11,252 nt of DNA from DATIJC01 sp035479015 (GCA_035479015.1 DATIJC010000006.1:1-11252); one strand, 5' to 3'. Shown: positions 1-5,537, counted from the stretch's first letter. Numbers and translations: made by a program. The notes: a model not told the origin generated them from the letters alone.

Positions 1-12
1 TTACTTTTAAAT

Positions 13-40
13 CCCCTTTCTTGAGAATTCATGTATTGTA
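13..40 (-). promoter_or_regulatory. Possible extended -10 promoter and ribosome binding site for a gene beyond the left edge
   Basis: On the minus strand a TGG-TACAAT sequence (hexamer at 40-35) resembles an extended -10 element. It would start RNA near base 28. A purine-rich AAAGGGG (19-13) follows and could be a Shine-Dalgarno for a start codon just outside the window. An ATG at 32-30 opens 10 sense codons to the window edge, but it lies upstream of the predicted transcription start, so it is probably not the start used. No good -35 is visible. Weak evidence, because the gene served is not in view. Confidence 0.3.
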
Positions 41-134
41 CCACGATGCTCCCCACTTATCTGGTCTTCCCGCCAAGGCGAGACAGACCATATGTTCTCC
101 CCTCAAATTAGGGAGAAAGAATCCGCCCCGGCAC

Positions 135-189
135 GGGGAGGAGATCTGGAATGTTTTACGAACGTAAAAATTCCAGATAGGTAGGGAGG
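135..189. repeat. Hairpin repeat, unit 1
   Basis: The purine flank GGGGAGGAG (135-143) is followed by a long hairpin. Arm 144-152 pairs with 170-178 over 9 bases, G153 is bulged, arm 154-159 pairs with 164-169 over 6 bases, and the loop is GAAC (160-163). The right flank is AGGTAGGGAGG (179-189). A second copy lies at 229-285 with the same flanks, the same bulged G and the same loop size, but different bases in the stem. This looks like a mobile or structured repeat family rather than coding DNA. Confidence 0.6.
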
Positions 190-228
190 TGAGATGGAAA
201 TGTGCATCGTCCCCTCCTCCCCATATTT

Positions 229-285
229 GGGGAGGACATCTAGCAATGTTTATCGCGAATGCGAAAAATTGCGAGATAGGTGAGG
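229..285. repeat. Hairpin repeat, unit 2
   Basis: Left flank GGGGAGGAC (229-237), then a hairpin at 238-277. ATCT pairs with AGAT (238-241/274-277), there is an A/G mismatch, GCAAT pairs with ATTGC (243-247/268-272), G248 is bulged, TTT pairs with AAA (249-251/265-267), A252 is bulged, TCGC pairs with GCGA (253-256/261-264), and the loop is GAAT. Right flank AGGTGAGG (278-285). Relative to unit 1, the stem bases differ on both arms while pairing is kept, which suggests that structure rather than sequence is conserved. Confidence 0.6.
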
Positions 286-286
286 T

Positions 287-535
287 CTATTTCTTCACCG
301 CAGGTTTTACCGTCGGCTTCACTATTGGCTTTACAGTAGCCTTTGGCGTGGGTGTAGCCACCAATTTTTGTTGCAGCGCGGCCTGTTGAGCATCTTGCAT
401 GTCCACATCTTGCACCTGCTTGTAGTACATCATGACGACGAACACTGCCACGAGCACGAAAAATATCGAAAGCCACATAAGCATCGTGTTTGACATCCCA
501 GCTGTCTTTTTTACTGATTTCTTTTTTGCTGCCAT
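287..535 (-). CDS. Small single-pass membrane protein with Lys/Pro/Val repeat tail
   Basis: This 82-residue protein matches no family I recognise. A lysine-rich N terminus (KKK at 4-6, KK at 9-10) precedes one hydrophobic, Met-rich helix (about residues 18-38). A short Gln/Asp-rich stretch (40-57) follows, then a low-complexity tail of repeated VKP units ending in KK (65-82). The positive-inside rule predicts a cytoplasmic N terminus and an external tail. The ATG at 535 is supported by an AGGAG Shine-Dalgarno (546-542) six bases upstream and by a good promoter further up. The gene follows the pilin and its terminator, so it is a separate transcription unit in the same direction. The Pro/Thr/Ala/Lys tail after a single helix resembles that of the protein at 1247-2059, hinting at a shared cell-envelope role. 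A pilus function is inference from position only. Confidence 0.75.
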   Translation of the reverse strand: MAAKKKSVKKTAGMSNTMLMWLSIFFVLVAVFVVMMYYKQVQDVDMQDAQQAALQQKLVATPTPKATVKPIVKPTVKPAVKK

Positions 536-564
536 AGGGAACTCCTATAAATTAGTGTGTATCC

Positions 565-593
565 AGTACACCAATTCTCGAGTGCGCTGTCAA
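565..593 (-). promoter_or_regulatory. Sigma-70-type promoter for the small membrane protein
   Basis: On the minus strand a perfect TTGACA (593-588) is followed after 17 bases by TGTACT (570-565), preceded by TGG, which makes an extended -10. The predicted start near 558 gives a 5' UTR of about 22 bases containing AGGAG (546-542). This is one of the best promoter matches in the window and the one most clearly paired with a Shine-Dalgarno. Confidence 0.6.
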
Positions 594-622
594 GGAAGAA
601 TAAAGACCGAAGTTCTGACTCC

Positions 623-650
623 AAAAAGCCCCCCGTTTCCGGAGGGCTTT
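623..650 (-). terminator. Intrinsic terminator after the pilin gene
   Basis: A GC-rich hairpin pairs AAAGCCC (625-631) with GGGCTTT (644-650). One mismatch follows, then CCG (633-635) pairs with CGG (640-642), with a 4-base loop. In minus-strand RNA the stem runs into a U tract (bases 627-623). It lies 22 bases beyond the pilin stop codon, as expected for Rho-independent termination of the pilus cluster transcript. Confidence 0.8.
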
Positions 651-672
651 GTTGTTTCGATTTTTATTCGAA

Positions 673-1194
673 CTAGCGGGTCACTTCGATTGTTGGAACT
701 CCGAGTTCAGTTAGCGGAGCAACTACTGTTATGCGGTTGTTCGACTGTGTTCTGTAAATCTGGTAACCGGTGTTCCAAGTGTCTGCACCGACACAGTCTG
801 TGTCGAGTACTGGAGTTCCGTTCGTTGTCAATGGATCAGACGGAAGCGCAGCTATGTATTGAGTAACCAATTTGGTACAAAATGCGTTTCCGACACCAGC
901 TACGTCTCCGCCGCCAGTTGATACGTGGTTACTAATTGGATTAGGAGCTGTAGCAAGTATTGATGTTATACCAAGTGCCGACAGATCACCCTTATTGTCT
1001 GCACCATATTGATGTACGGCGTTAAGGACAGCGTTCACGTCACTGGAACGTTTCGTGTTATTGGCCTGAGCAAATTGTCGAGCGGGGTTGATGGCGATCA
1101 AGGTGATGGCAAGCAAGACAGCCAAGACACCGATGACCACCAATAGTTCGATAAGGGTGAAACCCTGTTGGGCGATAGTGTTTATTTTTTTCAT
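673..1194 (-). CDS. Type IV pilin, probable major pilin
   Basis: This 173-residue prepilin has an 11-residue leader ending in QQG. The prepilin-peptidase site is G11^F12, giving a mature FTLIE start with Glu16 at the conserved +5 position. A hydrophobic alpha-1 helix follows (about 12-36), then an amphipathic helix with a VNAVLNAVHQYG segment and a small globular domain. Cys106 and Cys134 probably form the C-terminal disulfide loop of pilins. The ALPSDP motif (116-121) and the following GYQIYR segment are typical of CPR and Gram-positive-like pilins, as far as I recall. A dedicated promoter just upstream, an intrinsic terminator just downstream, small size and a canonical processing site make it the best candidate for the main fibre subunit. 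No Shine-Dalgarno precedes the ATG at 1194. The major-pilin role is inferred, since T4P loci can contain several such genes. Confidence 0.9.
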   Translation of the reverse strand: MKKINTIAQQGFTLIELLVVIGVLAVLLAITLIAINPARQFAQANNTKRSSDVNAVLNAVHQYGADNKGDLSALGITSILATAPNPISNHVSTGGGDVAGVGNAFCTKLVTQYIAALPSDPLTTNGTPVLDTDCVGADTWNTGYQIYRTQSNNRITVVAPLTELGVPTIEVTR

Positions 1195-1202
1195 ATATGT
1201 TC

Positions 1203-1245
1203 AGGTTAGAAGAGTTACTATACCGTTGTCAATCCCCCGTGTTTA
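1203..1245 (-). promoter_or_regulatory. Overlapping promoter candidates for the pilin gene
   Basis: Two minus-strand arrangements are possible. The first is TAAACA (1245-1240), 17 bases, TATAGT (1222-1217), starting RNA near 1210 with a 15-base leader. The second is a perfect TTGACA (1232-1227), 18 bases, TAACCT (1208-1203), starting near 1196, only about 2 bases before the ATG. The -35 of the first overlaps the stop codon of the upstream gene. Either would let the pilin be made in excess of the minor pilins. No Shine-Dalgarno is visible in the leader. Confidence 0.5.
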
Positions 1246-1246
1246 C

Positions 1247-2059
1247 TTAGGGTTTTGGTGTGGCAGAACCAGAGGCGGTGAAAACTTTGACCGCACTGGG
1301 ACTCGCTACAAACGGAGTGGCAATCGGAGTAGCTACCATTTTAGGAATTGCTTTTGGTACTGGAGTGGGCTTTTTGGCAGGTGTTGCTTGTGAGCGCAAC
1401 ATCGTAAATGTCACTAAAATGACAAACAACATGAACAAGAAAAAGACAAAGATGAGGAGCGGCGTATGCTTTTGTGCTAACTCATTCTCTTTCTGTTGGA
1501 GTGATTGCAACGGATGACGGATAACAGCTAATGTTTGATCTTTGACTGTATCGATACGCTTCAGTAAGGCTCTGCCCGTCTCTACATCAAATGACTTCAT
1601 CCCCAGCGCTGTATATACATGCGGAGGCAGTACCGCAGCCATCTGAGAGCCAGCTAACTCAAACGTATCACGCAGTAGATCATAGAGATCACGGTTAGTT
1701 GCCACAGCTTTCCATCCACTAGGCAGTGAGTATGAGCGCGACAATACCCGTTCAAAGGGGACAGTATCTAAAAATTGGTTGGTTTGCTTTTCGCGCTCAT
1801 CGCCTGGAAGTGTCGGGAAATCTTTCTCAAAGACTACTGCAGGAGAAAGCAGGATGTAGAGGTGATAGGTATGGGTTTTATGCTCATCAATAAATTTAGT
1901 CAGCAATCCCACTAATTCATCTTTGGAAACGATATCCAGATCCTTGACACTGGTGAGCGGTAGATCCAGCGTGGCTATGCTCCCATTACCGGTATACATG
2001 CTTAGCCGGTTAGGCTCTACATAGAGGAATGCTGGTGCAAACGTAGCGAGTTGTGCCAT
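1247..2059 (-). CDS. Bitopic protein, possible reduced PilM/GspL-like assembly factor
   Basis: A 270-residue protein with a soluble N-terminal region (1-195), one transmembrane helix (about 200-221) and a low-complexity tail rich in Pro, Ala, Thr, Lys and Val (224-270). No Cys and no signal peptide are seen. The N-terminal half reads like one lobe of a PilM/GspL actin-like fold: strand-like 'FLYVEPNRLSMY', a hydrophobic ILLSP strand, then PFERV, a 'WKAVATNRDLYDLL' segment and an 'AAVLPP' stretch. Known PilM is about 350 residues and soluble. GspL is bitopic with a cytoplasmic actin-like domain, which matches this topology better. No nucleotide-binding motif is evident. It starts immediately after the PilX-like stop (TAAATG), with GGAGAG (2073-2068) as Shine-Dalgarno, so translation is probably coupled. 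The position between minor pilins and pilin supports an assembly role. The family assignment is tentative. Confidence 0.55.
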   Translation of the reverse strand: MAQLATFAPAFLYVEPNRLSMYTGNGSIATLDLPLTSVKDLDIVSKDELVGLLTKFIDEHKTHTYHLYILLSPAVVFEKDFPTLPGDEREKQTNQFLDTVPFERVLSRSYSLPSGWKAVATNRDLYDLLRDTFELAGSQMAAVLPPHVYTALGMKSFDVETGRALLKRIDTVKDQTLAVIRHPLQSLQQKENELAQKHTPLLIFVFFLFMLFVILVTFTMLRSQATPAKKPTPVPKAIPKMVATPIATPFVASPSAVKVFTASGSATPKP

Positions 2060-2464
2060 TTAATTTTCTCTCCAAGAAGTTACCTGCATTTCATTGTTTA
2101 CAGTCACAGTGATGACGATCGTCCGCTGAAAATTACTATACGTCCCAATAGATGTGATCGTCTGCGGGTTTGTACCTGTAATACTTATAGTAGCGCTACC
2201 CAAGCCTACGGGCAATGTTTCGGTTGCTACAGGATTAGTTAGATAGCTTGGATTCCGCAGCAGTCGCAAGAGTGCATTCTCTGCCCCAGACTCAGCTACT
2301 TGGTATGCCATTGTCGACAACTCTAATTTACTAGCGCCGGTTGAATTGATGACCATCAGAGCTACCGCTGCAGTCGTGACGATCACCGTCACTGCTATGA
2401 AGAATAGCAGAATCACAAGTATTTGGCCCCCCTGGTTTTTATCTTGTTGATATCGTCGTTTCAT
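2060..2464 (-). CDS. PilX/GspK-like minor pilin
   Basis: From ATG 2464 this is a 134-residue protein: a basic leader (KRR, then QDKNQGG), a prepilin-like site at G13^Q14, a hydrophobic helix (about 15-40), then a 'MAYQVAESGAENALLRLLRNP' region (split here as MAYQVAESG, AENALLRLL, RNP) typical of PilX-type minor pilins, and a short beta-rich C-terminal domain. The mature +5 residue is Ile rather than Glu. GspK-type tip subunits also lack Glu5, so it may cap the tip complex. The gene overlaps the PilW-like gene by 26 bases. Alternative starts exist: GTG at 2470 has the better spacing (8 bases) to a GGGAG Shine-Dalgarno, and a GTG at 2512 would extend the overlap to 74 bases. I prefer the short forms because they give a normal prepilin leader. 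Confidence 0.75.
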   Translation of the reverse strand: MKRRYQQDKNQGGQILVILLFFIAVTVIVTTAAVALMVINSTGASKLELSTMAYQVAESGAENALLRLLRNPSYLTNPVATETLPVGLGSATISITGTNPQTITSIGTYSNFQRTIVITVTVNNEMQVTSWREN

Positions 2465-2945
2465 AATCACGCGTCTCACTCCCACTACTGATCGTAAATT
2501 TAATCTGCACACTTGGTTTGGGGTTTAAATTATTGGTCGTCACACTATTGATCAGCCGTGTAAAACTCACATTAGAAATTGTCGTATTCACTTCGTTCAA
2601 TTGCGCTGGCGTCCCGCCATTTACCGTGAGCAGTAATTGGCCGTTTGATATCGTGTAGTCATAAGGGGCACTGCTGATTGTTAATACTAATTCGTTGCTA
2701 TTTGGGACAGTGATAGCGCTTGCCCTGCGGACATCATAGGTGAGTCGCGTCAGTACGTACCTACCCTCCTGTTCCACACTGCTCGTTTGCGATGAAATGA
2801 GTTGCAGATCCAATGCCGAGAGAAAAATATTGGTCAAGACCACCATGAGTATGGAAACCAATCCCATGTATAGGAGCATCTCTACTAATGTGAACCCATG
2901 GTTGCTAGTGACTAGTGGCTGGTGACTGGTTTTTCTAATTTTCAT
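2439..2945 (-). CDS. PilW-like minor pilin
   Basis: A 168-residue prepilin with leader MKIRKTSHQPLVTSNHG, cleavage G17^F18, mature FTLVE and Glu22 at +5. The helix 'MLLYMGLVSILMVVLTNIFLSAL' runs over about 23-45 (positions given, two halves). It is followed by 'VEQEGRYVLTRLTYDVRRA', characteristic of PilW/GspJ-type minor pilins, and then a beta-rich domain with NGQL, TISNVSF and SVQIKF strands. The central leader residues are encoded by a heptanucleotide repeat array (2903-2930). No Shine-Dalgarno precedes the ATG, and the 48-base gap to the upstream gene carries another heptamer array. It overlaps the PilX-like gene, so the two are probably co-translated. In the T2SS/T4P scheme it would sit in the tip or priming complex with the GspH, PilV and PilX-like proteins. 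Confidence 0.85.
   Translation of the reverse strand: MKIRKTSHQPLVTSNHGFTLVEMLLYMGLVSILMVVLTNIFLSALDLQLISSQTSSVEQEGRYVLTRLTYDVRRASAITVPNSNELVLTISSAPYDYTISNGQLLLTVNGGTPAQLNEVNTTISNVSFTRLINSVTTNNLNPKPSVQIKFTISSGSETRDYETTISTR
2903..2930 (-). repeat. Heptanucleotide repeat array inside the PilW-like leader
   Basis: Read on the minus strand, four 7-base units follow one another: ACCAGTC, ACCAGCC, ACTAGTC, ACTAGCA (2930 down to 2903). All fit C(T/C)AG plus three variable bases. They encode TSHQPLVTSN in the leader peptide that is removed on maturation. The same CTAG-type heptamer recurs in the intergenic gap at 2955-2983. Confidence 0.7.
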
Positions 2946-2954
2946 TTGTATTTT

Positions 2955-2983
2955 CTAGCTACTAGATACTAGCCGCTAGATAC
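2955..2983 (-). repeat. Intergenic CTAG heptanucleotide repeat array
   Basis: On the minus strand: GTATCTA, GCGGCTA, GTATCTA, GTAGCTA, G (2983 down to 2955). This is four 7-base units, or equally two 14-base units. Together with the array at 2903-2930 it brackets the start of the PilW-like gene. The two arrays are not in register with each other. Confidence 0.7.
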
Positions 2984-2986
2984 TTT

Positions 2987-3005
2987 TATTCGCCTACGGC
3001 GAATA
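2987..3005. repeat. Perfect palindrome spanning the stop codon of the propeller pilin
   Basis: TATTCGCC (2987-2994) and GGCGAATA (2998-3005) are perfect inverted repeats with a 3-base loop. The TAG stop (2996-2994) sits in the loop and adjoining stem. Neither strand has a U tract after the stem, so it does not look like an intrinsic terminator. It may protect the 3' end, tune coupling to the next gene, or be a small palindromic repeat. Confidence 0.65.
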
Positions 3006-5012
3006 GTTCACAGTTATATCGGAAAATATCGGAGTGTCAGAAAAGTCAGAGGTAAAGATCGCCTTGTAGCGGAAACATCTGCCTGGATTTTGATAGCCAG
3101 TGGCGACTGGATCACTGTAAAACGGAATGGCATTCACCGTCCCAGTCGCCGTCGTATACACACTGCTTGTCGTGTGATCAGGACCAACGAATGTATACGC
3201 GGCAGTTGCGCAGGTTTGTGCACCTTGTGGGTTCGCCACTGCAACCTGATATGTAAGTCCAGTATTGCTGGGAACTGTCTGTGACAATGTAAACCTGTTG
3301 AAAGCAGTAGAGTGTCCGGCATCAAATGCGGATGAGATGAAGTTCCCGTTGTTGGCAATTCCCCCACCCCCGGGTCCACCACGGATGATTTGAAATTCTT
3401 GAGTTGAATTGTCCGTGATTATGTATGAGTAGGCAGAATTATCCGGTTCCACGACAGGCGCTACGGCATTGATGCTTGTTACCCCTGTTGGGTTCACCCC
3501 ACCACATTGCACGGGTGATGAGGGAGTACTGGCAATCGTAGGATTTGCATTGAACACTTGATAGGTTTGCGTACCACCAGATCCTACGACGATAATGCGA
3601 CGTGGGAATACGCCAATCACGCCTTTAGGAGTCATTCCACTCGTGGATGCTCCATATATCTTAGTTGTATCACTATCAAGTATGGCAAACACATCATTTT
3701 TCCCACTCGCCCACGACGTTACCAAGTAAATTTGCGTGGGTGATGACGCTGTATACACATAGAGATCGACGCCTGCTAGGCCATTCCCTACGTTGACGCT
3801 AGTCGTCACTGCGTGCGTCCCTGTGTCAATGATTTGCAATTGATTTGTCGTACTGTCTGTCGCCACATAGGCTTTTGAACCGACGACAACGACTCGCTTG
3901 CCGTTCCCCGCCAGTGTCGTACTCCATAGTTCTCCTTGTGATGACGCACCATTATTATTGATAGGAGATGCCGTAAATGCATAGAGTTTGTTGCCTACTG
4001 TCGTGTAGCCTGTCGATCCAGAGACAAATACACTCGTCCCCGTCCCATTCCCACTTGCGTCATAGTAACCAGCATTTGCGAGTGTCGTTCCATTGGCAAT
4101 ACGGACAGTATGTTTGGGCGGATTCGCCTCATTGAAATACACATAATTTGCTGAACTATCGACAAAGATTCCATATGCTTTTGCCTCGTTATTGGAAGCA
4201 GGATTTGTAACTATAGGTGTAGCAGTCGGGACAGGATGTGAAATATTTAGCGCATCTACAGAATCACCCGAGGCATTTCCACCAGTCGTCGAGTACGCGT
4301 AATCTAGAGATGCCGTTGAAGCCGCAGATATTGCCACTGTTACACCATTCCCCGGCATATCAAATGTTTTCACAATTGACTGACTCGGGTTGCACCAATC
4401 ACCAAATCCACCAGCACCAAGTGTGACTTCACCACCGCTCGTATTGGTTGTGGCTGTATTCGTCAGCGTTCCCGCATTGAAATCTGCCTGGGTCGTCTGG
4501 GTAAACGACAAGTTATCCAAGTAGCGCGTGACATAGGCTGTAGAACTCACTGATGAGACCGTGGGTGTCTGCCAGGTGACAGTAATGACTACTTGTTTGG
4601 TGGATGGATCCACACTATTTGTTGCGCATGAGGCGATTGTATTTGTACTATTGCGGCAGACATCGGAAATAACTACCGAGCTCGTAAATCCTGCAGAAGG
4701 CGTCGCCACACCTGATGCGAGTACCCATTTGCCACTAGACGTTGCTACATGGAATGTGCCGTCTATGGCGAAATTCGTCCATCCATCTTCACGCACACCC
4801 CGCACTGCCTCCATCGCTTCCTGCATGAGGACTGCTGCTTGTTGGCGCTGCATTTGTTGGGGTTTCCCCTGACGGCTTGCCACTAGACCTGTCAAAAGTG
4901 CCGGAAGCACTAGGGCCGTAAGCGCCAAAGCGATTAAAACTTCGACCAAACTTTGCCCCCCCTGCGCTGAAGCTTCGGGGGGTAAACCAGCTTTATTCAC
5001 AATAAAAAACAT
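2994..5012 (-). CDS. PilV-like minor pilin fused to beta-propeller and C-terminal beta-sandwich (putative tip adhesin)
   Basis: A 672-residue protein. Leader 1-19 ends QGG; cleavage is probably G19^Q20, with Glu24 at +5 and a hydrophobic alpha-1 helix over about 22-45. An 'AVLMQEAMEAVRGVRED' segment (60-76) marks it as PilV/GspI-like. Residues 80-260 form a beta-rich, Ser/Thr-rich region. From about 275 to 545 repeated strands such as AYGIFVDSSANYVYF, NKLYAF, KRVVVVGSKAYVATD, QIYLVTSW, RRIIVVGS and SAYSYIITDN read like a YVTN/PilY1-type beta-propeller. A Gly linker (545-551) leads to 557-672, which starts NFISSAFDAG and resembles jelly-roll surface modules. Six Cys (119, 129, 207, 503, 601, 646) allow disulfides. 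Minor pilins are usually 120-220 residues, so this is very large. The start at 5012 lies 3 bases after the GspH-like stop, with no Shine-Dalgarno. It probably displays the propeller at the pilus tip. Confidence 0.85.
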   Translation of the reverse strand: MFFIVNKAGLPPEASAQGGQSLVEVLIALALTALVLPALLTGLVASRQGKPQQMQRQQAAVLMQEAMEAVRGVREDGWTNFAIDGTFHVATSSGKWVLASGVATPSAGFTSSVVISDVCRNSTNTIASCATNSVDPSTKQVVITVTWQTPTVSSVSSTAYVTRYLDNLSFTQTTQADFNAGTLTNTATTNTSGGEVTLGAGGFGDWCNPSQSIVKTFDMPGNGVTVAISAASTASLDYAYSTTGGNASGDSVDALNISHPVPTATPIVTNPASNNEAKAYGIFVDSSANYVYFNEANPPKHTVRIANGTTLANAGYYDASGNGTGTSVFVSGSTGYTTVGNKLYAFTASPINNNGASSQGELWSTTLAGNGKRVVVVGSKAYVATDSTTNQLQIIDTGTHAVTTSVNVGNGLAGVDLYVYTASSPTQIYLVTSWASGKNDVFAILDSDTTKIYGASTSGMTPKGVIGVFPRRIIVVGSGGTQTYQVFNANPTIASTPSSPVQCGGVNPTGVTSINAVAPVVEPDNSAYSYIITDNSTQEFQIIRGGPGGGGIANNGNFISSAFDAGHSTAFNRFTLSQTVPSNTGLTYQVAVANPQGAQTCATAAYTFVGPDHTTSSVYTTATGTVNAIPFYSDPVATGYQNPGRCFRYKAIFTSDFSDTPIFSDITVNYSP
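4952..4986. repeat. GC-rich palindrome in the leader-coding part of the propeller pilin
   Basis: TTTGCCCCCC (4952-4961) pairs with GGGGGGTAAA (4977-4986) over 10 bases with one G-U pair, around a 15-base loop. It encodes the leader residues around GLPPEASAQGG, just before the prepilin cleavage site, and begins about 26 bases into the gene. It could slow translation initiation or be an inserted palindromic repeat fixed in frame. Confidence 0.55.
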
Positions 5013-5015
5013 ATA

Positions 5016-5495
5016 TTAGTTTTCAGTTATAACCACTCCATATTTATTAAACGTCGCTGATGTTACCCGACCTCCACTTGGCTCGGAAAGTGAAAACGAG
5101 TCTTGGCCAGTCACAAAACCGCTAATCTCTCCAGTTCCCCGTGCAAATACTACTTGTGAATTTAGTAGGGTCACATTGCTAAATTGCACTGAACCCTCAA
5201 GTGGCACCACCACATTTGTCGTATCGCTTGAATTATAAGTGGACCCTTTAAATAGCGTGTATGAAGTAGTTCCAAAATAGACACCATACGAACTGGCATT
5301 CCCGCTGCCGCCTGTATCACCTACCATACTTTTGAGCTGCTGCTGTTTTATGTCGGCAAGTACCGTATCGATCGATGTATTGACCACTGCACTGTTGCGT
5401 GTACGCAAAATATTGGGTGCAGCGAACGCTAACAAGATCAAAAACACTGAGATTGTGATCATCAACTCGATGAGGGTAAAACCGCGCTGGCGCAT
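5016..5495 (-). CDS. GspH/FimT-like minor pilin
   Basis: A 159-residue prepilin with a very short leader (MRQRG). Cleavage is at G5^F6, the mature start is FTLIE with Glu10 at +5, and the helix covers about 9-31. The segment 'NILRTRNSAVVNTSIDTVLADIKQ' (two parts: NILRTRNSAVV and NTSIDTVLADIKQ) is the amphipathic half of the helix, followed by 'QQQLKSM', as in FimT/GspH proteins. The C-terminal domain is beta-rich (YGVYFG, SYTLF, GSVQFSNVTL, QVVFARGTGE) and ends in a NKYGVVI strand. It is the first gene of the minor-pilin run and stops 3 bases before the propeller pilin start. It has no Shine-Dalgarno. A TATACT hexamer lies 6 bases before the ATG, pointing to a leaderless transcript. It is divergent from the response regulator. 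Confidence 0.88.
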   Translation of the reverse strand: MRQRGFTLIELMITISVFLILLAFAAPNILRTRNSAVVNTSIDTVLADIKQQQLKSMVGDTGGSGNASSYGVYFGTTSYTLFKGSTYNSSDTTNVVVPLEGSVQFSNVTLLNSQVVFARGTGEISGFVTGQDSFSLSEPSGGRVTSATFNKYGVVITEN

Positions 5496-5501
5496 CTTAG
5501 T

Positions 5502-5507
5502 AGTATA
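5502..5507 (-). promoter_or_regulatory. -10 element for the minor-pilin operon
   Basis: TATACT on the minus strand (5507-5502) matches five of six -10 consensus bases. Transcription seven bases downstream would begin exactly at the A of the ATG at 5495. No -35 is found at standard spacing; TTGGCA (5526-5521) is only 13 bases away. An identical hexamer faces the other way at 5538-5543. Confidence 0.45.
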
Positions 5508-5537
5508 GCCGAAAACATCTTGCCAATTCCACTCAAG

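Larger units (their letters stand above)
62..285. other. Gene-free stem-loop-rich region
   Basis: Bases 1-286 hold no credible gene, but 62-277 is almost continuously foldable. The stems are: 62-67/85-90 (TGGTCT/AGACCA) enclosing a small CGC/GCG stem; 95-101/111-117 (TTCTCCC/GGGAGAA, 9-base loop); 126-130/134-138 (CCCCG/CGGGG); 144-178 (hairpin unit 1); 184-189/212-217 (GGGAGG/CCCTCC) enclosing 193-196/205-208 (GATG/CATC); 216-222/229-235 (CCTCCCC/GGGGAGG); and 238-277 (hairpin unit 2). The region begins one base past the stop of the small membrane-protein gene, so a minus-strand transcript of that gene would carry these structures. It could be a cluster of repeats, a structured 3' UTR or leader, or a non-coding RNA. 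The sequence alone does not decide. Confidence 0.6.

Noticed and set aside
62..285. CRISPR array
   Set aside because: Only two divergent hairpin units are present, with no regular repeat-spacer pattern and no cas genes nearby.
189..866. Plus-strand open frames at 189-389 and 432-866
   Set aside because: They run through the hairpin repeats, the terminator and antisense to the small membrane gene and pilin. Composition is unlike a protein, and they lack ribosome binding sites.
2465..2512. Longer N terminus of the PilX-like protein from GTG at 2512
   Set aside because: It would deepen the overlap with the upstream gene to 74 bases and lengthen the leader, with no Shine-Dalgarno. ATG 2464 or GTG 2470 gives a normal prepilin leader.
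2987..3005. Intrinsic terminator after the propeller pilin
   Set aside because: The stem is good, but neither strand has a following U tract, and the next pilin gene has no clear promoter of its own.
3134..3382. 82-codon minus-strand frame inside the propeller pilin gene
   Set aside because: It is an out-of-frame shadow of the 672-residue protein, with no domain and no start signal.
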